Below are positions 28,662 to 37,148 of a DNA stretch of 64,000 nt, one piece after another. Below the pieces are notes generated by a model that was not told the DNA's origin, searched no databases, and saw only the letters and a program-made list of their open reading frames with translations. A program made the position numbers and the translations under genes. The number at the start of each line of letters is the position of its first letter. Position 1 is the stretch's first letter. The DNA comes from Shewanella eurypsychrophilus. GTDB taxonomy: Bacteria; Pseudomonadota; Gammaproteobacteria; Enterobacterales; Shewanellaceae. The stretch is taken from contig NZ_CP045503.2 of NCBI RefSeq assembly GCF_007004545.3, positions 1,458,501-1,522,500 on the forward strand, read 5' to 3'.

Positions 28662-29558
28662 ATGAGTGTGAACCAGACGAAGGAGAGACCGTTGTTTATA
28701 GGTATTGATGGTGGCGGCAGTAAATGCAGAGCAACAATTTACTCTAGCGAAGATAGTGTAATTGGAACTGGTGTCGCTGGGCGAGCAAATCCACTTCACG
28801 GCTTATCACAAACATTTGAATCTATTCAGATGTCGACCGAGCTTGCGTTAAAAGATGCCGGAATGAGCTTAAGCGACAGTAGGGCACTCGTTGCCGGAGT
28901 CGGACTTGCGGGAGTGAATGTCCCTAGGCTTTATCAAGATATCGTTAACTGGAAACATCCGTTTGCCGATATGTTTGTTACCACGGATCTGCATACCGCT
29001 TGTATCGGCGCACATCGTGGCGGCGAAGGTGCGGTGATCATCACGGGCACAGGTTCCTGCGGATATGCTAATGTCGATGATAAGCACCTGTGTCTTGGCG
29101 GTCATGGCTTCGCTCTGGGTGACAAAGGCAGCGGCGCTTGGTTAGGATTAAAGGCAGCCGAGCAAGCTCTGTTACATCTCGATGGTTTCGCAGAAAAGAC
29201 TCTATTGACGGAGCGTATTCTCAATCACTTCAAAGTTCATGATGCTATGGGCATAGTTGAAAACCTGGCGGGTCAAACTTCCAGTGTGTATGCCAAGCTA
29301 GCCAGAACCGTGCTTGAATGTGCTAATGAGCAAGATCATGTAGCCAAAGGAATCGTTAAAGAGGGGGCGGCTTATATCAGTGATCTCGCTCGTAAACTAT
29401 TCGAAGTGAATCCTCCGCGTTTTTCTATGATAGGTGGGTTAGCCGAGCCCTTGGCGCCTTGGTTAGATAGCGATGTTATCGCTAAGCTATCACCAACGTT
29501 AGCTCCTCCTGAGCTTGGGGCGACCTATTTTGCGCGTCAAAAGTTTAGGATCAAGTAG
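28662..29558 (+). CDS. nagK: N-acetylglucosamine kinase, BadF/BadG type
   Basis: 298 residues from ATG 28662 (GAGG site upstream; a TTG at 28632 would add ten residues). ASKHA-fold kinase: phosphate-1 motif GIDGGGSKCRATIY at the N-terminus, VGLAGVN, ITGTGSCGY near 120 and GGHGFALGDKGSGAWLGL. It phosphorylates GlcNAc at C6 using ATP in the cytoplasm. It is not related to the ROK-type E. coli NagK. Operator O4 precedes it and nagA follows after only 2 bp, so both form one operon. Confidence 0.88.
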   Translation: MSVNQTKERPLFIGIDGGGSKCRATIYSSEDSVIGTGVAGRANPLHGLSQTFESIQMSTELALKDAGMSLSDSRALVAGVGLAGVNVPRLYQDIVNWKHPFADMFVTTDLHTACIGAHRGGEGAVIITGTGSCGYANVDDKHLCLGGHGFALGDKGSGAWLGLKAAEQALLHLDGFAEKTLLTERILNHFKVHDAMGIVENLAGQTSSVYAKLARTVLECANEQDHVAKGIVKEGAAYISDLARKLFEVNPPRFSMIGGLAEPLAPWLDSDVIAKLSPTLAPPELGATYFARQKFRIK

Positions 29559-29560
29559 AC

Positions 29561-30694
29561 ATGAAACAGACAATAATTGCTAAGCGGGTATTTGATGGTG
29601 AACAGTTTCATCATAATCTGCCTATCACGATAGAGGATGGTCATATCCTTGCCTTGGATACTGTCGCTGGTGCAACAGAAATCTCAGTCGATGGGACCTT
29701 GGTTCCCGGATTTATCGATGTGCAGGTTAATGGCGGCGGAGGTGCATTATTTAACGGCGACCCCTCAGTTGAGTGCATAGAGACTATCGGCAGCGCGCAT
29801 GCACAATTCGGTACCACAGGCTTCTTACCCACATTAATTACCGACGATGTCAATGTCATGAGCCGAGCGGCTGATGCCGTTGCTGCTTCATTGGTTAAAG
29901 GAAGTGCCGGGGTTTTAGGTGTGCATTTTGAAGGTCCACATCTGTCTGTTCCGAAAAAGGGCGTCCATCCAGAGTCTCATATTCGTCGAATTTCTGATGC
30001 TGAATTAGAGATATTCAGTCGTAGCGATCTGGGGATAAAAATCGTTACCTTAGCGCCTGAAAATGTGTCGGTGGATGTGATTAAAGCCTTAGTCGCTGCC
30101 GATGTCAGAGTCTGCCTCGGTCACTCTAATGCCGATTATGAAACAGTCGTTGCTGCGTTAGAAGCTGGGGCCACAGGCTTCACACATCTCTTTAATGCCA
30201 TGTCTCCCTTTGGTTCGCGTGAGCCAGGTATGGTCGGTGCGGCACTGGAAAGCCGAGATGCCTGGTGCGGACTCATTGTCGATGGTCACCATGTCCATGC
30301 AGCCGCGGCTAGAGTGGCAATTTACGCTAAGCCAAGAGGCAAGGTTATGTTAGTCACAGACGCTATGCCACCTGTAGGTCTCGAAGAGGAAACGAGTTTC
30401 GAGCTCTTCGGTACTCAGGTCATACGTCAGGGGTCTAGATTAAACGCCGTGACGGGTGAGCTGGCTGGTTGTGTATTAGACATGGCGGGTGCGGTTAGAA
30501 ATACGGTCAAAATGTTAGGTTTACCCTTAGATGAAGCGATTCGTATGGGATCTTTATACCCAGCTGAGTATCTAGGATTAGCCAAAAGGCAGGGACAAAT
30601 AAGTGTAGGTAGCCGAGCGGATTTAGTGTTGCTCAACGATGACCTGAAGGTACAGCAGACATTGATAGGCGGTACATCTGTTTTCAAGGCCTAG
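29561..30694 (+). CDS. nagA: N-acetylglucosamine-6-phosphate deacetylase
   Basis: 377 residues of the amidohydrolase superfamily. Metal and substrate motifs: GFIDVQVNGGGG near residue 50, VHFEGPHLS (metal Glu), CLGHSNADYE (metal His), FTHLFNAMSPF (metal His), DGHHVH and the catalytic Asp in LVTDAMPP. It converts GlcNAc-6-P to GlcN-6-P plus acetate. It starts 2 bp after nagK. In S. oneidensis a nagB-II deaminase gene sits next to these two; none is here. A perfect 16-bp hairpin follows the stop. Confidence 0.96.
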   Translation: MKQTIIAKRVFDGEQFHHNLPITIEDGHILALDTVAGATEISVDGTLVPGFIDVQVNGGGGALFNGDPSVECIETIGSAHAQFGTTGFLPTLITDDVNVMSRAADAVAASLVKGSAGVLGVHFEGPHLSVPKKGVHPESHIRRISDAELEIFSRSDLGIKIVTLAPENVSVDVIKALVAADVRVCLGHSNADYETVVAALEAGATGFTHLFNAMSPFGSREPGMVGAALESRDAWCGLIVDGHHVHAAAARVAIYAKPRGKVMLVTDAMPPVGLEEETSFELFGTQVIRQGSRLNAVTGELAGCVLDMAGAVRNTVKMLGLPLDEAIRMGSLYPAEYLGLAKRQGQISVGSRADLVLLNDDLKVQQTLIGGTSVFKA

Positions 30695-30704
30695 TGTTAC
30701 CGAT

Positions 30705-30740
30705 TAATATAAAGCCCTAGTCGTCTAGGGCTTTATATTA
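30705..30740. terminator. Terminator after nagA
   Basis: Perfect 16-bp stem with loop TCGT (arms contain AAAGCCCTAG / CTAGGGCTTT). Confidence 0.85.
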
Positions 30741-30811
30741 TCTAGAGTCTGTATATAAAAGAACAATAAAAATAGTGAAGTAATAATAACGAAAAATAGA
30801 GGGAAATTGTC

Positions 30812-31948
30812 ATGGAAGCGAGTCTTGCTAAAGGCCCCAAACGCAGATTGATGTCACTCGATGCGCTAAGGGGCTTCGATATGTTCTGGATTTTAGGCGG
30901 TGAGGCACTCTTTGCCGGCTTACTCGCCTGGACCAGTTGGCAAGGCTGGAAGTTTGCCGATGCTCAGATGCACCATAGTCAATGGCACGGATTCACCTTT
31001 TACGATCTAATATTCCCTTTATTTATTTTCCTCTCAGGCGTTGCACTTGGGTTATCTCCTAAACGCTTAGATAAACTACCTATAGCCCAGAGAATGCCAC
31101 TCTATAAGCATTCAGTGAAACGACTCTTGTTGTTACTTTTCTTCGGTGTGCTCTATAACCATGGATGGGGCACAGGAGCGCCAGTTGCCATAGATGAAGT
31201 ACGATACGCCAGTGTTTTGGGGCGTATCGCTTTCGCCTGGTTCTTCGCTGCCATGTTAGTCTGGCATACCAGCTTAAGAACTCAGCTATGTGTCACCTTA
31301 GGTATTGTCATCGGCTATGGGCTTATGCAGCTATTTATGCCATTCCCTGGTGGAACTGCCGGCGTGTTTACCCCACAAGACACGATCAATGCTTATGTCG
31401 ATACGCACTTTTTACCCGGGATCACCTACCAGAATAGAGCCTTAGATCCAGAAGGGATCTTGTCGACTATTCCTGCGATAGCCAATGCGATGGCTGGGGT
31501 CTTTGTTGGTCATTATATCGTTAAGGAACATAGGAGGGGAGAGTGGGCTAAAGTGGCTTATTTGCTGCTTGCTGGAGCCTTTACTCTAGCTTTAGGTTGG
31601 TTGGTCGATTTGGTCATCCCCGTGAATAAAGATCTCTGGACCAGCTCTTTCGCGCTAGTGACTACCGGCTGGAGCATCATATTACTAGCCGTTTTTTATG
31701 CATTGGTGGATGTGCTTAAATGGCAAAAAATTGCATTTCCTTTTGTGGTGATAGGCTGTAATGCCATCATCATCTATTTAGCTTCGAGCATAGTAAATTG
31801 GACATATATTTCCAAAAGCCTTTTTGGGGGAGTCGTCAATGCTTTCCCTGCATCGGCACAAGCGTTAGCTGCAGTGGTTGCACTGTTATTAGTGCAATGG
31901 CTACTACTCTGCTGGATGTATAAACGCGGTATTTTCATTAAGGTTTAA
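30812..31948 (+). CDS. nagX: Inner-membrane protein NagX (heparan acetyltransferase-like)
   Basis: 378 residues with about ten predicted transmembrane helices. The N-terminus RLMSLDALRGFDMFWILGGEAL and IFPLFIFLSGVALGLS are hallmarks of the DUF5009/HGSNAT-like acyltransferase family; ASIVNWTY and IGCNAIIIYL appear near the end. In Shewanella and Xanthomonas nag loci this protein is called NagX and is thought to help move or modify GlcNAc or its oligomers at the inner membrane; its reaction is not established. It lies after the nagA terminator with its own start, and no operator is seen directly upstream. Confidence 0.88.
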   Translation: MEASLAKGPKRRLMSLDALRGFDMFWILGGEALFAGLLAWTSWQGWKFADAQMHHSQWHGFTFYDLIFPLFIFLSGVALGLSPKRLDKLPIAQRMPLYKHSVKRLLLLLFFGVLYNHGWGTGAPVAIDEVRYASVLGRIAFAWFFAAMLVWHTSLRTQLCVTLGIVIGYGLMQLFMPFPGGTAGVFTPQDTINAYVDTHFLPGITYQNRALDPEGILSTIPAIANAMAGVFVGHYIVKEHRRGEWAKVAYLLLAGAFTLALGWLVDLVIPVNKDLWTSSFALVTTGWSIILLAVFYALVDVLKWQKIAFPFVVIGCNAIIIYLASSIVNWTYISKSLFGGVVNAFPASAQALAAVVALLLVQWLLLCWMYKRGIFIKV

Positions 31949-32024
31949 GTCTTAAGCGGTAAAACTTGAATGTTTTTTAACTCATTAAATCGGCGCTTTA
32001 GCAGGGAATTGGATAAAAAGCGAA

Positions 32025-32052
32025 AATGACAGCGTTGTCTTTTTTGCTTTTA
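32025..32052 (+). promoter_or_regulatory. NagR operator O5 with overlapping promoter (nagP)
   Basis: AATGACAGCGTTGTCTTT at 32025-32042; the right half has GTCTTT instead of GTCATT. ATGACA can act as -35 with a TATGTT-like -10 about 18-19 nt on. nagP starts 153 bp downstream. Confidence 0.65.
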
Positions 32053-32195
32053 TGTTTTAACATCAATGAAACAAAGTCAGTATTTTCTCTTGATAGAGAA
32101 GTGGTTTTGGGCTTTTGACTATAAATCTAGTGTATAAATGTTAAAGATATATTAACTGTACCGATATCTACAATAAAATTATAAGAAGCAGGCTT

Positions 32196-33503
32196 ATGGA
32201 AATGACAGTAAAGAGTGAAAGTAAACGCAGTAACTTTATCCCGATGGCAATTGTCGCCGGACTGTTTTTCATTTTAGGGTTCGCGACCTGGCTCAATGGC
32301 TCGTTGATGCCCTATTTGAAACAAATCCTTCAGTTAACCCCCCTCCAAGCATCTCTCATTCTATTTTCGTTTTATATTGCAGTGACTTTTACTGCACTAC
32401 CCTCGGCGTGGTTGATAAGAAAGGTTGGATATAAAACCGGAATGGCGTTAGGCATGGGGATCATGATGATTGCTGGCCTGCTATTTATTCCTGCGGCTAA
32501 GACGCAAATCTTTGGCTTGTTCTTATTTGCCCAGCTAGTAATGGGAGCAGGGCAAACCTTGCTTCAGACTGCTGTTAACCCTTATGTTGTTCGCCTTGGT
32601 CCTGAGGAGTCTGCCGCAGCACGAGTCAGTGTGATGGGAATATTGAACAAGGGTGCAGGTGTTATCGCACCACTAGTATTTAGTGCCCTAATTCTTGATA
32701 GCTTCAGAGACCGAGTGGGGATGGATCTGACTCAAGCGCATATTGATGAGATGGCCAATAGTTTGGTATTTCCTTATCTAGGTATGGCTTTATTCATTGG
32801 TCTATTAGCTGTTTTAGTTAAGAAATCATCTCTCCCTGAACTGGAGAATGAAGAAGATGATGTGGAAACTAGTGGTAAAGGGCATACGAGAGAAGCATTA
32901 TCTCATCCCAATTTAGCATTAGGTGTTGTAGCCCTCTTCTTTTATGTTGCAGTGGAGGTGATAGCTGGTGACACGATTGGCACATTCGCACTATCACTTG
33001 GCATTGAAAGCTATGGTGTGATGACCTCGTATACCATGATCTGTATGGTTGTCGGCTATATCATCGGCATCTTAACGATTCCTCGTTTTATCTCACAGCC
33101 AAAAGCATTAATGGTCTCAGCCATTTTAGGCATGGTGCTGACGCTAGGGATCTTATTCGGTGACAATGAGTCTTATGCAATTGCAAACCTAGTATTAGTT
33201 CCGTTTGGTGGCGCTCAGTTACCCGATACCTTGTTGATGATTGCGCTACTTGGTTTGGCTAATGCCATAGTATGGCCAGCGGTATGGCCGTTAGCACTCT
33301 CGGGCATGGGCAAGTTAACAAGTACGGGTTCTGCACTTCTAGTCATGGGTATTGCTGGTGGCGCATTCGGGCCACTGTTCTGGGGCTTAACCAGCTCAGC
33401 AACACCTTTAGGTATTCAAGGTGGCTATATGGTGATGTTCCCTTGTTACCTGTTTATCCTTTTCTATGCGGTGAAAGGCCATAAAATGAAAAGCTGGAAG
33501 TAG
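32196..33503 (+). CDS. nagP: N-acetylglucosamine permease, MFS/FucP family
   Basis: 435 residues, 12 predicted transmembrane helices. Conserved FucP-like segments: FFILGFATWLNGSLMPYLKQ (helix 1, sugar contacts), GMGIMMIAGLLFIPAA, QTLLQTAVNPYVVRLGP and the later ANAIVWPAVWPLAL. It is a proton-coupled GlcNAc importer of the inner membrane. Its own NagR operator (O5) and strong terminator (33531) make it a single-gene unit at the edge of the locus. Confidence 0.92.
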   Translation: MEMTVKSESKRSNFIPMAIVAGLFFILGFATWLNGSLMPYLKQILQLTPLQASLILFSFYIAVTFTALPSAWLIRKVGYKTGMALGMGIMMIAGLLFIPAAKTQIFGLFLFAQLVMGAGQTLLQTAVNPYVVRLGPEESAAARVSVMGILNKGAGVIAPLVFSALILDSFRDRVGMDLTQAHIDEMANSLVFPYLGMALFIGLLAVLVKKSSLPELENEEDDVETSGKGHTREALSHPNLALGVVALFFYVAVEVIAGDTIGTFALSLGIESYGVMTSYTMICMVVGYIIGILTIPRFISQPKALMVSAILGMVLTLGILFGDNESYAIANLVLVPFGGAQLPDTLLMIALLGLANAIVWPAVWPLALSGMGKLTSTGSALLVMGIAGGAFGPLFWGLTSSATPLGIQGGYMVMFPCYLFILFYAVKGHKMKSWK

Positions 33504-33530
33504 CACCTAAAAAGAGTTATCAGTAATAGA

Positions 33531-33552
33531 AAGGAGCCTAAGGCTCCTTTTT
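33531..33552 (+). terminator. Terminator after nagP
   Basis: Stem AAGGAGCC-TA-AGGCTCCTT plus T run. Confidence 0.9.
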
Positions 33553-33574
33553 TTGTGTCTGGTAAATTTATCTA

Positions 33575-33628
33575 AAGGTTCTAGATTCTAGGTTCTAGAT
33601 TCTAGGTTATAGGCCCTAGGTTCTAGGA
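33575..33628. repeat. Short CTAG-rich tandem repeat
   Basis: About seven units of the type GGTTCTAGATTCTA, just after the nagP terminator. The reverse complement matches the unit (AGAACCTAGAA) of the large array near 62-63.6 kb. The next 100 bp (33629-33734) contain no recognisable feature. Confidence 0.8.
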
Positions 33629-33734
33629 GCTGAATAGGGGCTGATTTAGTTGAGACTGAAAGTAAGGCTCCCAGTGAGTAGGGAGTCTCAGGCTCTTAGG
33701 GTGATAGAGCAAATACTTTAGCTATTAATGGCTA

Positions 33735-33857
33735 TACGGGCACCTAGAGTCGGCCTTTTGCCATAGGAAGGGATCTACTGCTGCTCGTATATTGCTAAGA
33801 TTTAGCAAGTCACTAAGTTGCTCTTTACACGAGCCCTACCAATTGAGCTATGCCGGC
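33735..33857 (-). pseudogene. Degenerate tRNA-Thr copy (psi-a)
   Basis: The 5' half (acceptor GCCGGCA, D arm) is still recognisable on the minus strand. The anticodon arm carries an insertion of about 40 nt and the T arm is destroyed (AGAGTCGGCC...). It cannot fold as a tRNA. Confidence 0.75.
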
Positions 33858-33894
33858 GTGAGCTTTTATTCTTCTATCCACAAATTCCAGATAC

Positions 33895-33920
33895 AAAAAA
33901 GCCACTCAAAAGAGTGGCTT
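33895..33920 (-). terminator. Minus-strand terminator of a tRNA module
   Basis: GCCACTC-AAAA-GAGTGGC with six A to its left, i.e. a U run on the minus strand; the same hairpin recurs at 35088-35113. Confidence 0.8.
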
Positions 33921-33929
33921 CATCGTATA

Positions 33930-34018
33930 TGGTGCCGGCACCAAGAGTCGGCTAAGGGGACCTACTGCTGCTTGTGTAAAGAGTCAGTCAGTTGCTCTAC
34001 CAACTGAGCTATGCCCGC
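33930..34018 (-). pseudogene. Degenerate tRNA-Thr copy (psi-b)
   Basis: Ends (CCA, acceptor, D arm) match tRNA-Thr, but the anticodon and T arms carry the same non-tRNA insertions seen in psi-f. 89 nt. Confidence 0.8.
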
Positions 34019-34063
34019 TTGCACTTTCATCCTTCTATCCATAAATCCATAAAATTTAGACAT

Positions 34064-34095
34064 AAAAAAGCCCCAACTAAAGTTGAGGCTTTTTT
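34064..34095. terminator. Terminator after tRNA-Thr 1
   Basis: AAAAAAGCC..CAACT-AA-AGTTG.GGCTTTTTT, bidirectional; an identical copy is at 35268-35298. Confidence 0.85.
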
Positions 34096-34101
34096 ATTGT
34101 A

Positions 34102-34177
<76 letters not shown>

Positions 34178-34197
34178 TTATCTTACTTCAAATAAAA

Positions 34198-34255
34198 ACT
34201 CGGGAGTAATCTATTTGATTACCAGTCACAACTCAAACAACTGAGCTATGCCGGC
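34198..34255 (-). pseudogene. Degenerate tRNA-Thr fragment (psi-g)
   Basis: 58 nt between tRNA-Phe 1 and tRNA-Thr 1. The acceptor 5' strand and part of the D arm (TGAGCTATGCCGGC on the plus strand) survive, while the rest is scrambled. Confidence 0.7.
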
Positions 34256-34262
34256 TAAATGT

Positions 34263-34338
34263 TGGTGCCCGAACCCGGAATCGAACCAGGGACACGAGGA
34301 TTTTCAATCCTCTGCTCTACCGACTGAGCTATTCGGGC
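34263..34338 (-). tRNA. tRNA-Phe (anticodon GAA), copy 1
   Basis: 76 nt with encoded CCA. Acceptor GCCCGAA / TTCGGGC, D arm GCTCAGTCGGTAGAGC, anticodon stem GAGGA / TCCTC with loop TTGAAAA, T arm with GGTTCGATTCC. First gene behind the promoter at 34432-34460. Confidence 0.97.
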
Positions 34339-34431
34339 AGCTAAACTAAGTATTAGCTATCTACTTCAAACAAGCATTAAACCTAGGTTTAACTCTTGAG
34401 CTGTAAGCCCTGTCTCGTTTGGAGTGCGCGT

Positions 34432-34460
34432 ATAATATAGTTATGTTCTTGGCGGTGCAA
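34432..34460 (-). promoter_or_regulatory. Stable-RNA promoter of tRNA unit 1
   Basis: On the minus strand TTGCAC, 17 bp, TATTAT, then the GC-rich discriminator ACGCGCACTCC typical of growth-rate-controlled promoters. The same discriminator appears at the second unit. Confidence 0.85.
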
Positions 34461-34580
34461 GCCCTTTTTAATCAAATTTGTTTAAGCTGTCAAAAACTGA
34501 ACAATCAAGAATTCCACGGGCAGTATTTTAGCCCTAGTTAAGGTTCCTATTTGCCTAGAGAGCCGAATAAAAGCTAGAAC

Positions 34581-34698
34581 TTCTAAAGTCGGCTCATGCT
34601 CTTTGGTTACAGGATATAGAAGAATAGGGACCTACAGCCGTTTGTGTAAAGAGTCAGTAGTTCTACCTACTAAGCTCCACCAAATTAGCTATGCCGGC
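34581..34698 (-). pseudogene. Degenerate tRNA-Thr copy (psi-c)
   Basis: Only the 5' acceptor end, scraps of the D arm and the AAAGTCGGCT / GGGACCTAC blocks remain. It is the most diverged copy. Confidence 0.6.
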
Positions 34699-34737
34699 TT
34701 GAGCTGTAATTCGTTTCGAGAAGGGAATTATAGATAC

Positions 34738-34763
34738 AAAAAAGCCACTAATTAAAGTGGCTT
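34738..34763 (-). terminator. Minus-strand terminator of a degenerate module
   Basis: GCCACT-AATTAA-AGTGGC with six A on its left. Confidence 0.7.
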
Positions 34764-34784
34764 GCTTGTTCTTCACTTTTGATT

Positions 34785-34895
34785 AAGCCAGCACCAAGAG
34801 TCGGCTATTTATGAAAGAAGGGGACCTACTGCTGCTCTTATATTGCTGAGATTTAGCGAGTAAGTCAGTTGCTCTACCAACTGAGCTATGCCGGC
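34785..34895 (-). pseudogene. Degenerate tRNA-Thr copy (psi-d)
   Basis: Acceptor and D arm intact. The anticodon arm contains a 30-nt insertion (TATTGCTGAGATTTAGC region shared with psi-a) and the T arm contains the CTATTTATGAAAGAAG insertion shared with psi-f. Confidence 0.8.
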
Positions 34896-34940
34896 TTGCA
34901 CTTTCATCCTTTTATCCATAAATCCAAAAAAATCAGACAT

Positions 34941-34970
34941 AAAAAAGCCCCGAACAATGTCGAGGCTTTT
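34941..34970. terminator. Terminator in the tRNA region
   Basis: AAAAAAGCCCCGA-ACAATG-TCGAGGCTTTT; related to the hairpins at 34064 and 35268. Confidence 0.75.
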
Positions 34971-34989
34971 CTCTTTATTTGTAAAGAGG

Positions 34990-35049
34990 TGGTGCCGGCA
35001 CCAAGAGTCGAAGCTCCGGTGGAAGTAACCTACTGATTAAATTCAGCTA
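34990..35049 (-). pseudogene. tRNA-Thr 3'-half fragment (psi-e)
   Basis: CCA end, acceptor 3' strand and part of the T and anticodon arms (CTACTGATTA on the plus strand) are recognisable. The 5' half is missing. Confidence 0.7.
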
Positions 35050-35087
35050 ATAGGGCTCATTGTTTCACTTAGATAAAAAGCAGATAC

Positions 35088-35113
35088 AAAAAAGCCACTC
35101 AAAAGAGTGGCTT
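35088..35113 (-). terminator. Minus-strand terminator, copy of 33895
   Basis: Same GCCACTC / GAGTGGC hairpin within the duplicated block. Confidence 0.8.
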
Positions 35114-35122
35114 CATCGTATA

Positions 35123-35222
35123 TGGTGCCGGCACCAAGAGTCGGCTATTTATGAAAGAAGGGGACCTACTGCTGCTTGTGTAAAGAGTCAGTCAGTTGCT
35201 CTACCAACTGAGCTATGCCCGC
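35123..35222 (-). pseudogene. Degenerate tRNA-Thr copy (psi-f)
   Basis: 100 nt; as psi-b but with 11 extra nt in the T-arm insertion. CCA and D arm are kept, anticodon and T arms are replaced. Confidence 0.8.
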
Positions 35223-35267
35223 TTGCACTTTCATCCTTCTATCCATAAATCCATAAAATTTAGACAT

Positions 35268-35298
35268 AAAAAAGCCCCAACTAAAGTTGAGGCTTTTT
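35268..35298. terminator. Terminator after tRNA-Thr 2
   Basis: Identical to the hairpin at 34064-34095. Confidence 0.85.
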
Positions 35299-35305
35299 TA
35301 TTGTA

Positions 35306-35381
<76 letters not shown>

Positions 35382-35388
35382 TAAATGT

Positions 35389-35464
35389 TGGTGCCCGAAC
35401 CCGGAATCGAACCAGGGACACGAGGATTTTCAATCCTCTGCTCTACCGACTGAGCTATTCGGGC
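35389..35464 (-). tRNA. tRNA-Phe (anticodon GAA), copy 2
   Basis: 76 nt, identical to copy 1. First gene behind the promoter at 35545-35573. Confidence 0.97.
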
Positions 35465-35544
35465 AACTAAACTAAGCGTTAGTTAACTACTACAAACAAA
35501 CTCTAAATAGGGTTGTTAATGCCCTTGTCGTTTGGAGTGCGCGT

Positions 35545-35573
35545 ATCTTATAGCGCACTCTGATTTCCTGCAA
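35545..35573 (-). promoter_or_regulatory. Stable-RNA promoter of tRNA unit 2
   Basis: Minus strand TTGCAG, 17 bp, TAAGAT, discriminator ACGCGCACTCC. From here to 35881 (about 310 bp) I see no further gene; the region should hold the cytochrome b561 promoter. Confidence 0.85.
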
Positions 35574-35881
35574 GTGCTTTTTCGTCATAAATATACTGTT
35601 CGGTTAGTTAATGTCCAAGCTCAGCTAGATGGCTGATTAGTTTAACCGTAAAAATTGTCAATATGTCCAAGTTTGAACCATTTTAGATGGTTGAAGGTTT
35701 AGATAGCTAGGTTCTTGATCGCTATTCTTTATTAAGAGGGGATTTAGGAGGAAATAGCTGGGTATTGGCTAACCGTTCGAAAATTTAAACCTTTATCGAC
35801 AATATTTAGAGATTTTAGTTTTAAAAATAGAACGTATTATGTAGGGCATAAGTTAATCACTCGTTATTCATAAGGTCTGTC

Positions 35882-36430
35882 ATGTTTCGTAATACAGAAA
35901 AATCCTATGGGCTCACAGCTATCTTGGTTCATTGGATATCGGCAATCGCTGTCATAGGCCTGTTTGCTGCTGGGGTTTGGATGGTTGAACTAACCTATTA
36001 CAGCAGCTGGTATAAAACAGCACCAGATCTACATAAAAGCGTCGGCATAATATTGTTTATCTTAACGATTGCGAGAATGGCTTGGAAGTTTACTAATCCC
36101 AAACCTGCAGCATTGAGCGAACATAAAAACTGGGAAGTTAAAGCCGGGCACCTGGCTCATGGTGCTATCTACTTGTTACTGCTTTTGATTATGAGTAGTG
36201 GATATCTTATCTCTACAGCTGATGGACGGGGTATAAGTGTTTTTAATCTGTTTGAGGTTCCCGGAGCCGGAGAGTTGTTCGCTAGTCAGGCCGATATTGC
36301 CGGTTTAGTTCATCAGTTTGCCGCTTACAGTCTGATTGGTCTTGTCGTCATACATATGTTGGGAGCATTTAAACACCACTTTTTTGATAAAGATTCAACA
36401 CTGGTAAGAATGATCACGGTTTTAAAATAG
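35882..36430 (+). CDS. Cytochrome b561-type membrane cytochrome
   Basis: 182 residues, four transmembrane helices, bacterial cytochrome b561 (YodB/CybB) family. Haem-ligand histidines are seen in LVHWISA (helix 1), PDLHKSVG (helix 2), HLAHGAIYL (helix 3) and the final LVHQFAAY/VIHMLGAFKHH region (helix 4). It passes electrons from quinol or superoxide at the inner membrane. It lies 49 bp before the yceI-like gene; this cytochrome b561-YceI pairing is common and suggests an operon. Confidence 0.9.
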   Translation: MFRNTEKSYGLTAILVHWISAIAVIGLFAAGVWMVELTYYSSWYKTAPDLHKSVGIILFILTIARMAWKFTNPKPAALSEHKNWEVKAGHLAHGAIYLLLLLIMSSGYLISTADGRGISVFNLFEVPGAGELFASQADIAGLVHQFAAYSLIGLVVIHMLGAFKHHFFDKDSTLVRMITVLK

Positions 36431-36479
36431 CCATTTAAATAAGCAGAAGCTTAGAAACAGTTAAAAGGAAGATAGAAAT

Positions 36480-37070
36480 ATGAAAAAAACACTATTATCA
36501 ACAGCACTGCTAACAAGCGTTCTTTCCTCTGCAGTATTAATGAGTGCTGGGGCATCGGCAACAGATTATGTTATCGATACTCAGGGCGCTCATGCGTCTA
36601 TCGACTTCAAAGTTAGCCATTTGGGTTATAGTTTCGTGGTGGGACGTTTCAATGAATTCGAGGGGGATTTTAGTTTCGACGGCAAAAAGCTCGCTGATGG
36701 ACATGTGAATGTGACGATTAAAACTGCCAGTCTCGATTCTAACCATGCCGAGCGAGACAAGCACCTGCGTAGTGCTGACTTTCTCAATACAGCAACATTT
36801 CCACAAGCCAGCTTTAAGTCGACCACTATCGTTGACAAAGGAGAAGGTAACTTCTTACTTAATGGTGATTTCACGCTCAATGGCGTAACTAAGCCGCTTA
36901 CGATACAAGCCAAAACTATTGGTGAAGGGCAAGATCCTTGGGGGGGCTATCGTGCAGGTTTTAGCGGAAGCGCTGAGTTTGCCTTGAAAGATTACGACAT
37001 CAAGATGGATTTAGGGCCTGCTTCTTCTCATGTTCAGTTAGCCATTGTGGTTGAAGGTATCAGACAGTAA
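36480..37070 (+). CDS. YceI-family periplasmic lipid-binding protein
   Basis: 196 residues. Signal peptide about 1-27 (ending GASA). A YceI beta-barrel follows, with [57 protein letters not shown] and the GVTKPLTI block, all family hallmarks. These proteins bind isoprenoid-type molecules such as polyprenyl quinones, which fits the adjacent cytochrome b561. Ends before the hairpin at 37093. Confidence 0.9.
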   Translation: MKKTLLSTALLTSVLSSAVLMSAGASATDYVIDTQGAHASIDFKVSHLGYSFVVGRFNEFEGDFSFDGKKLADGHVNVTIKTASLDSNHAERDKHLRSADFLNTATFPQASFKSTTIVDKGEGNFLLNGDFTLNGVTKPLTIQAKTIGEGQDPWGGYRAGFSGSAEFALKDYDIKMDLGPASSHVQLAIVVEGIRQ

Positions 37071-37092
37071 TAGCCCTTTTATAATGAGCCAT

Positions 37093-37119
37093 AAAAAAGC
37101 GCCTGACTGGCGCTTTTTT
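37093..37119. terminator. Terminator between yceI-like gene and yggX
   Basis: AAAAAAGCGCC-TGACT-GGCGCTTTTTT; usable from both sides. Confidence 0.9.
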
Positions 37120-37148
37120 ATTAGAGTCTATTGAAGTTAACTCACATT

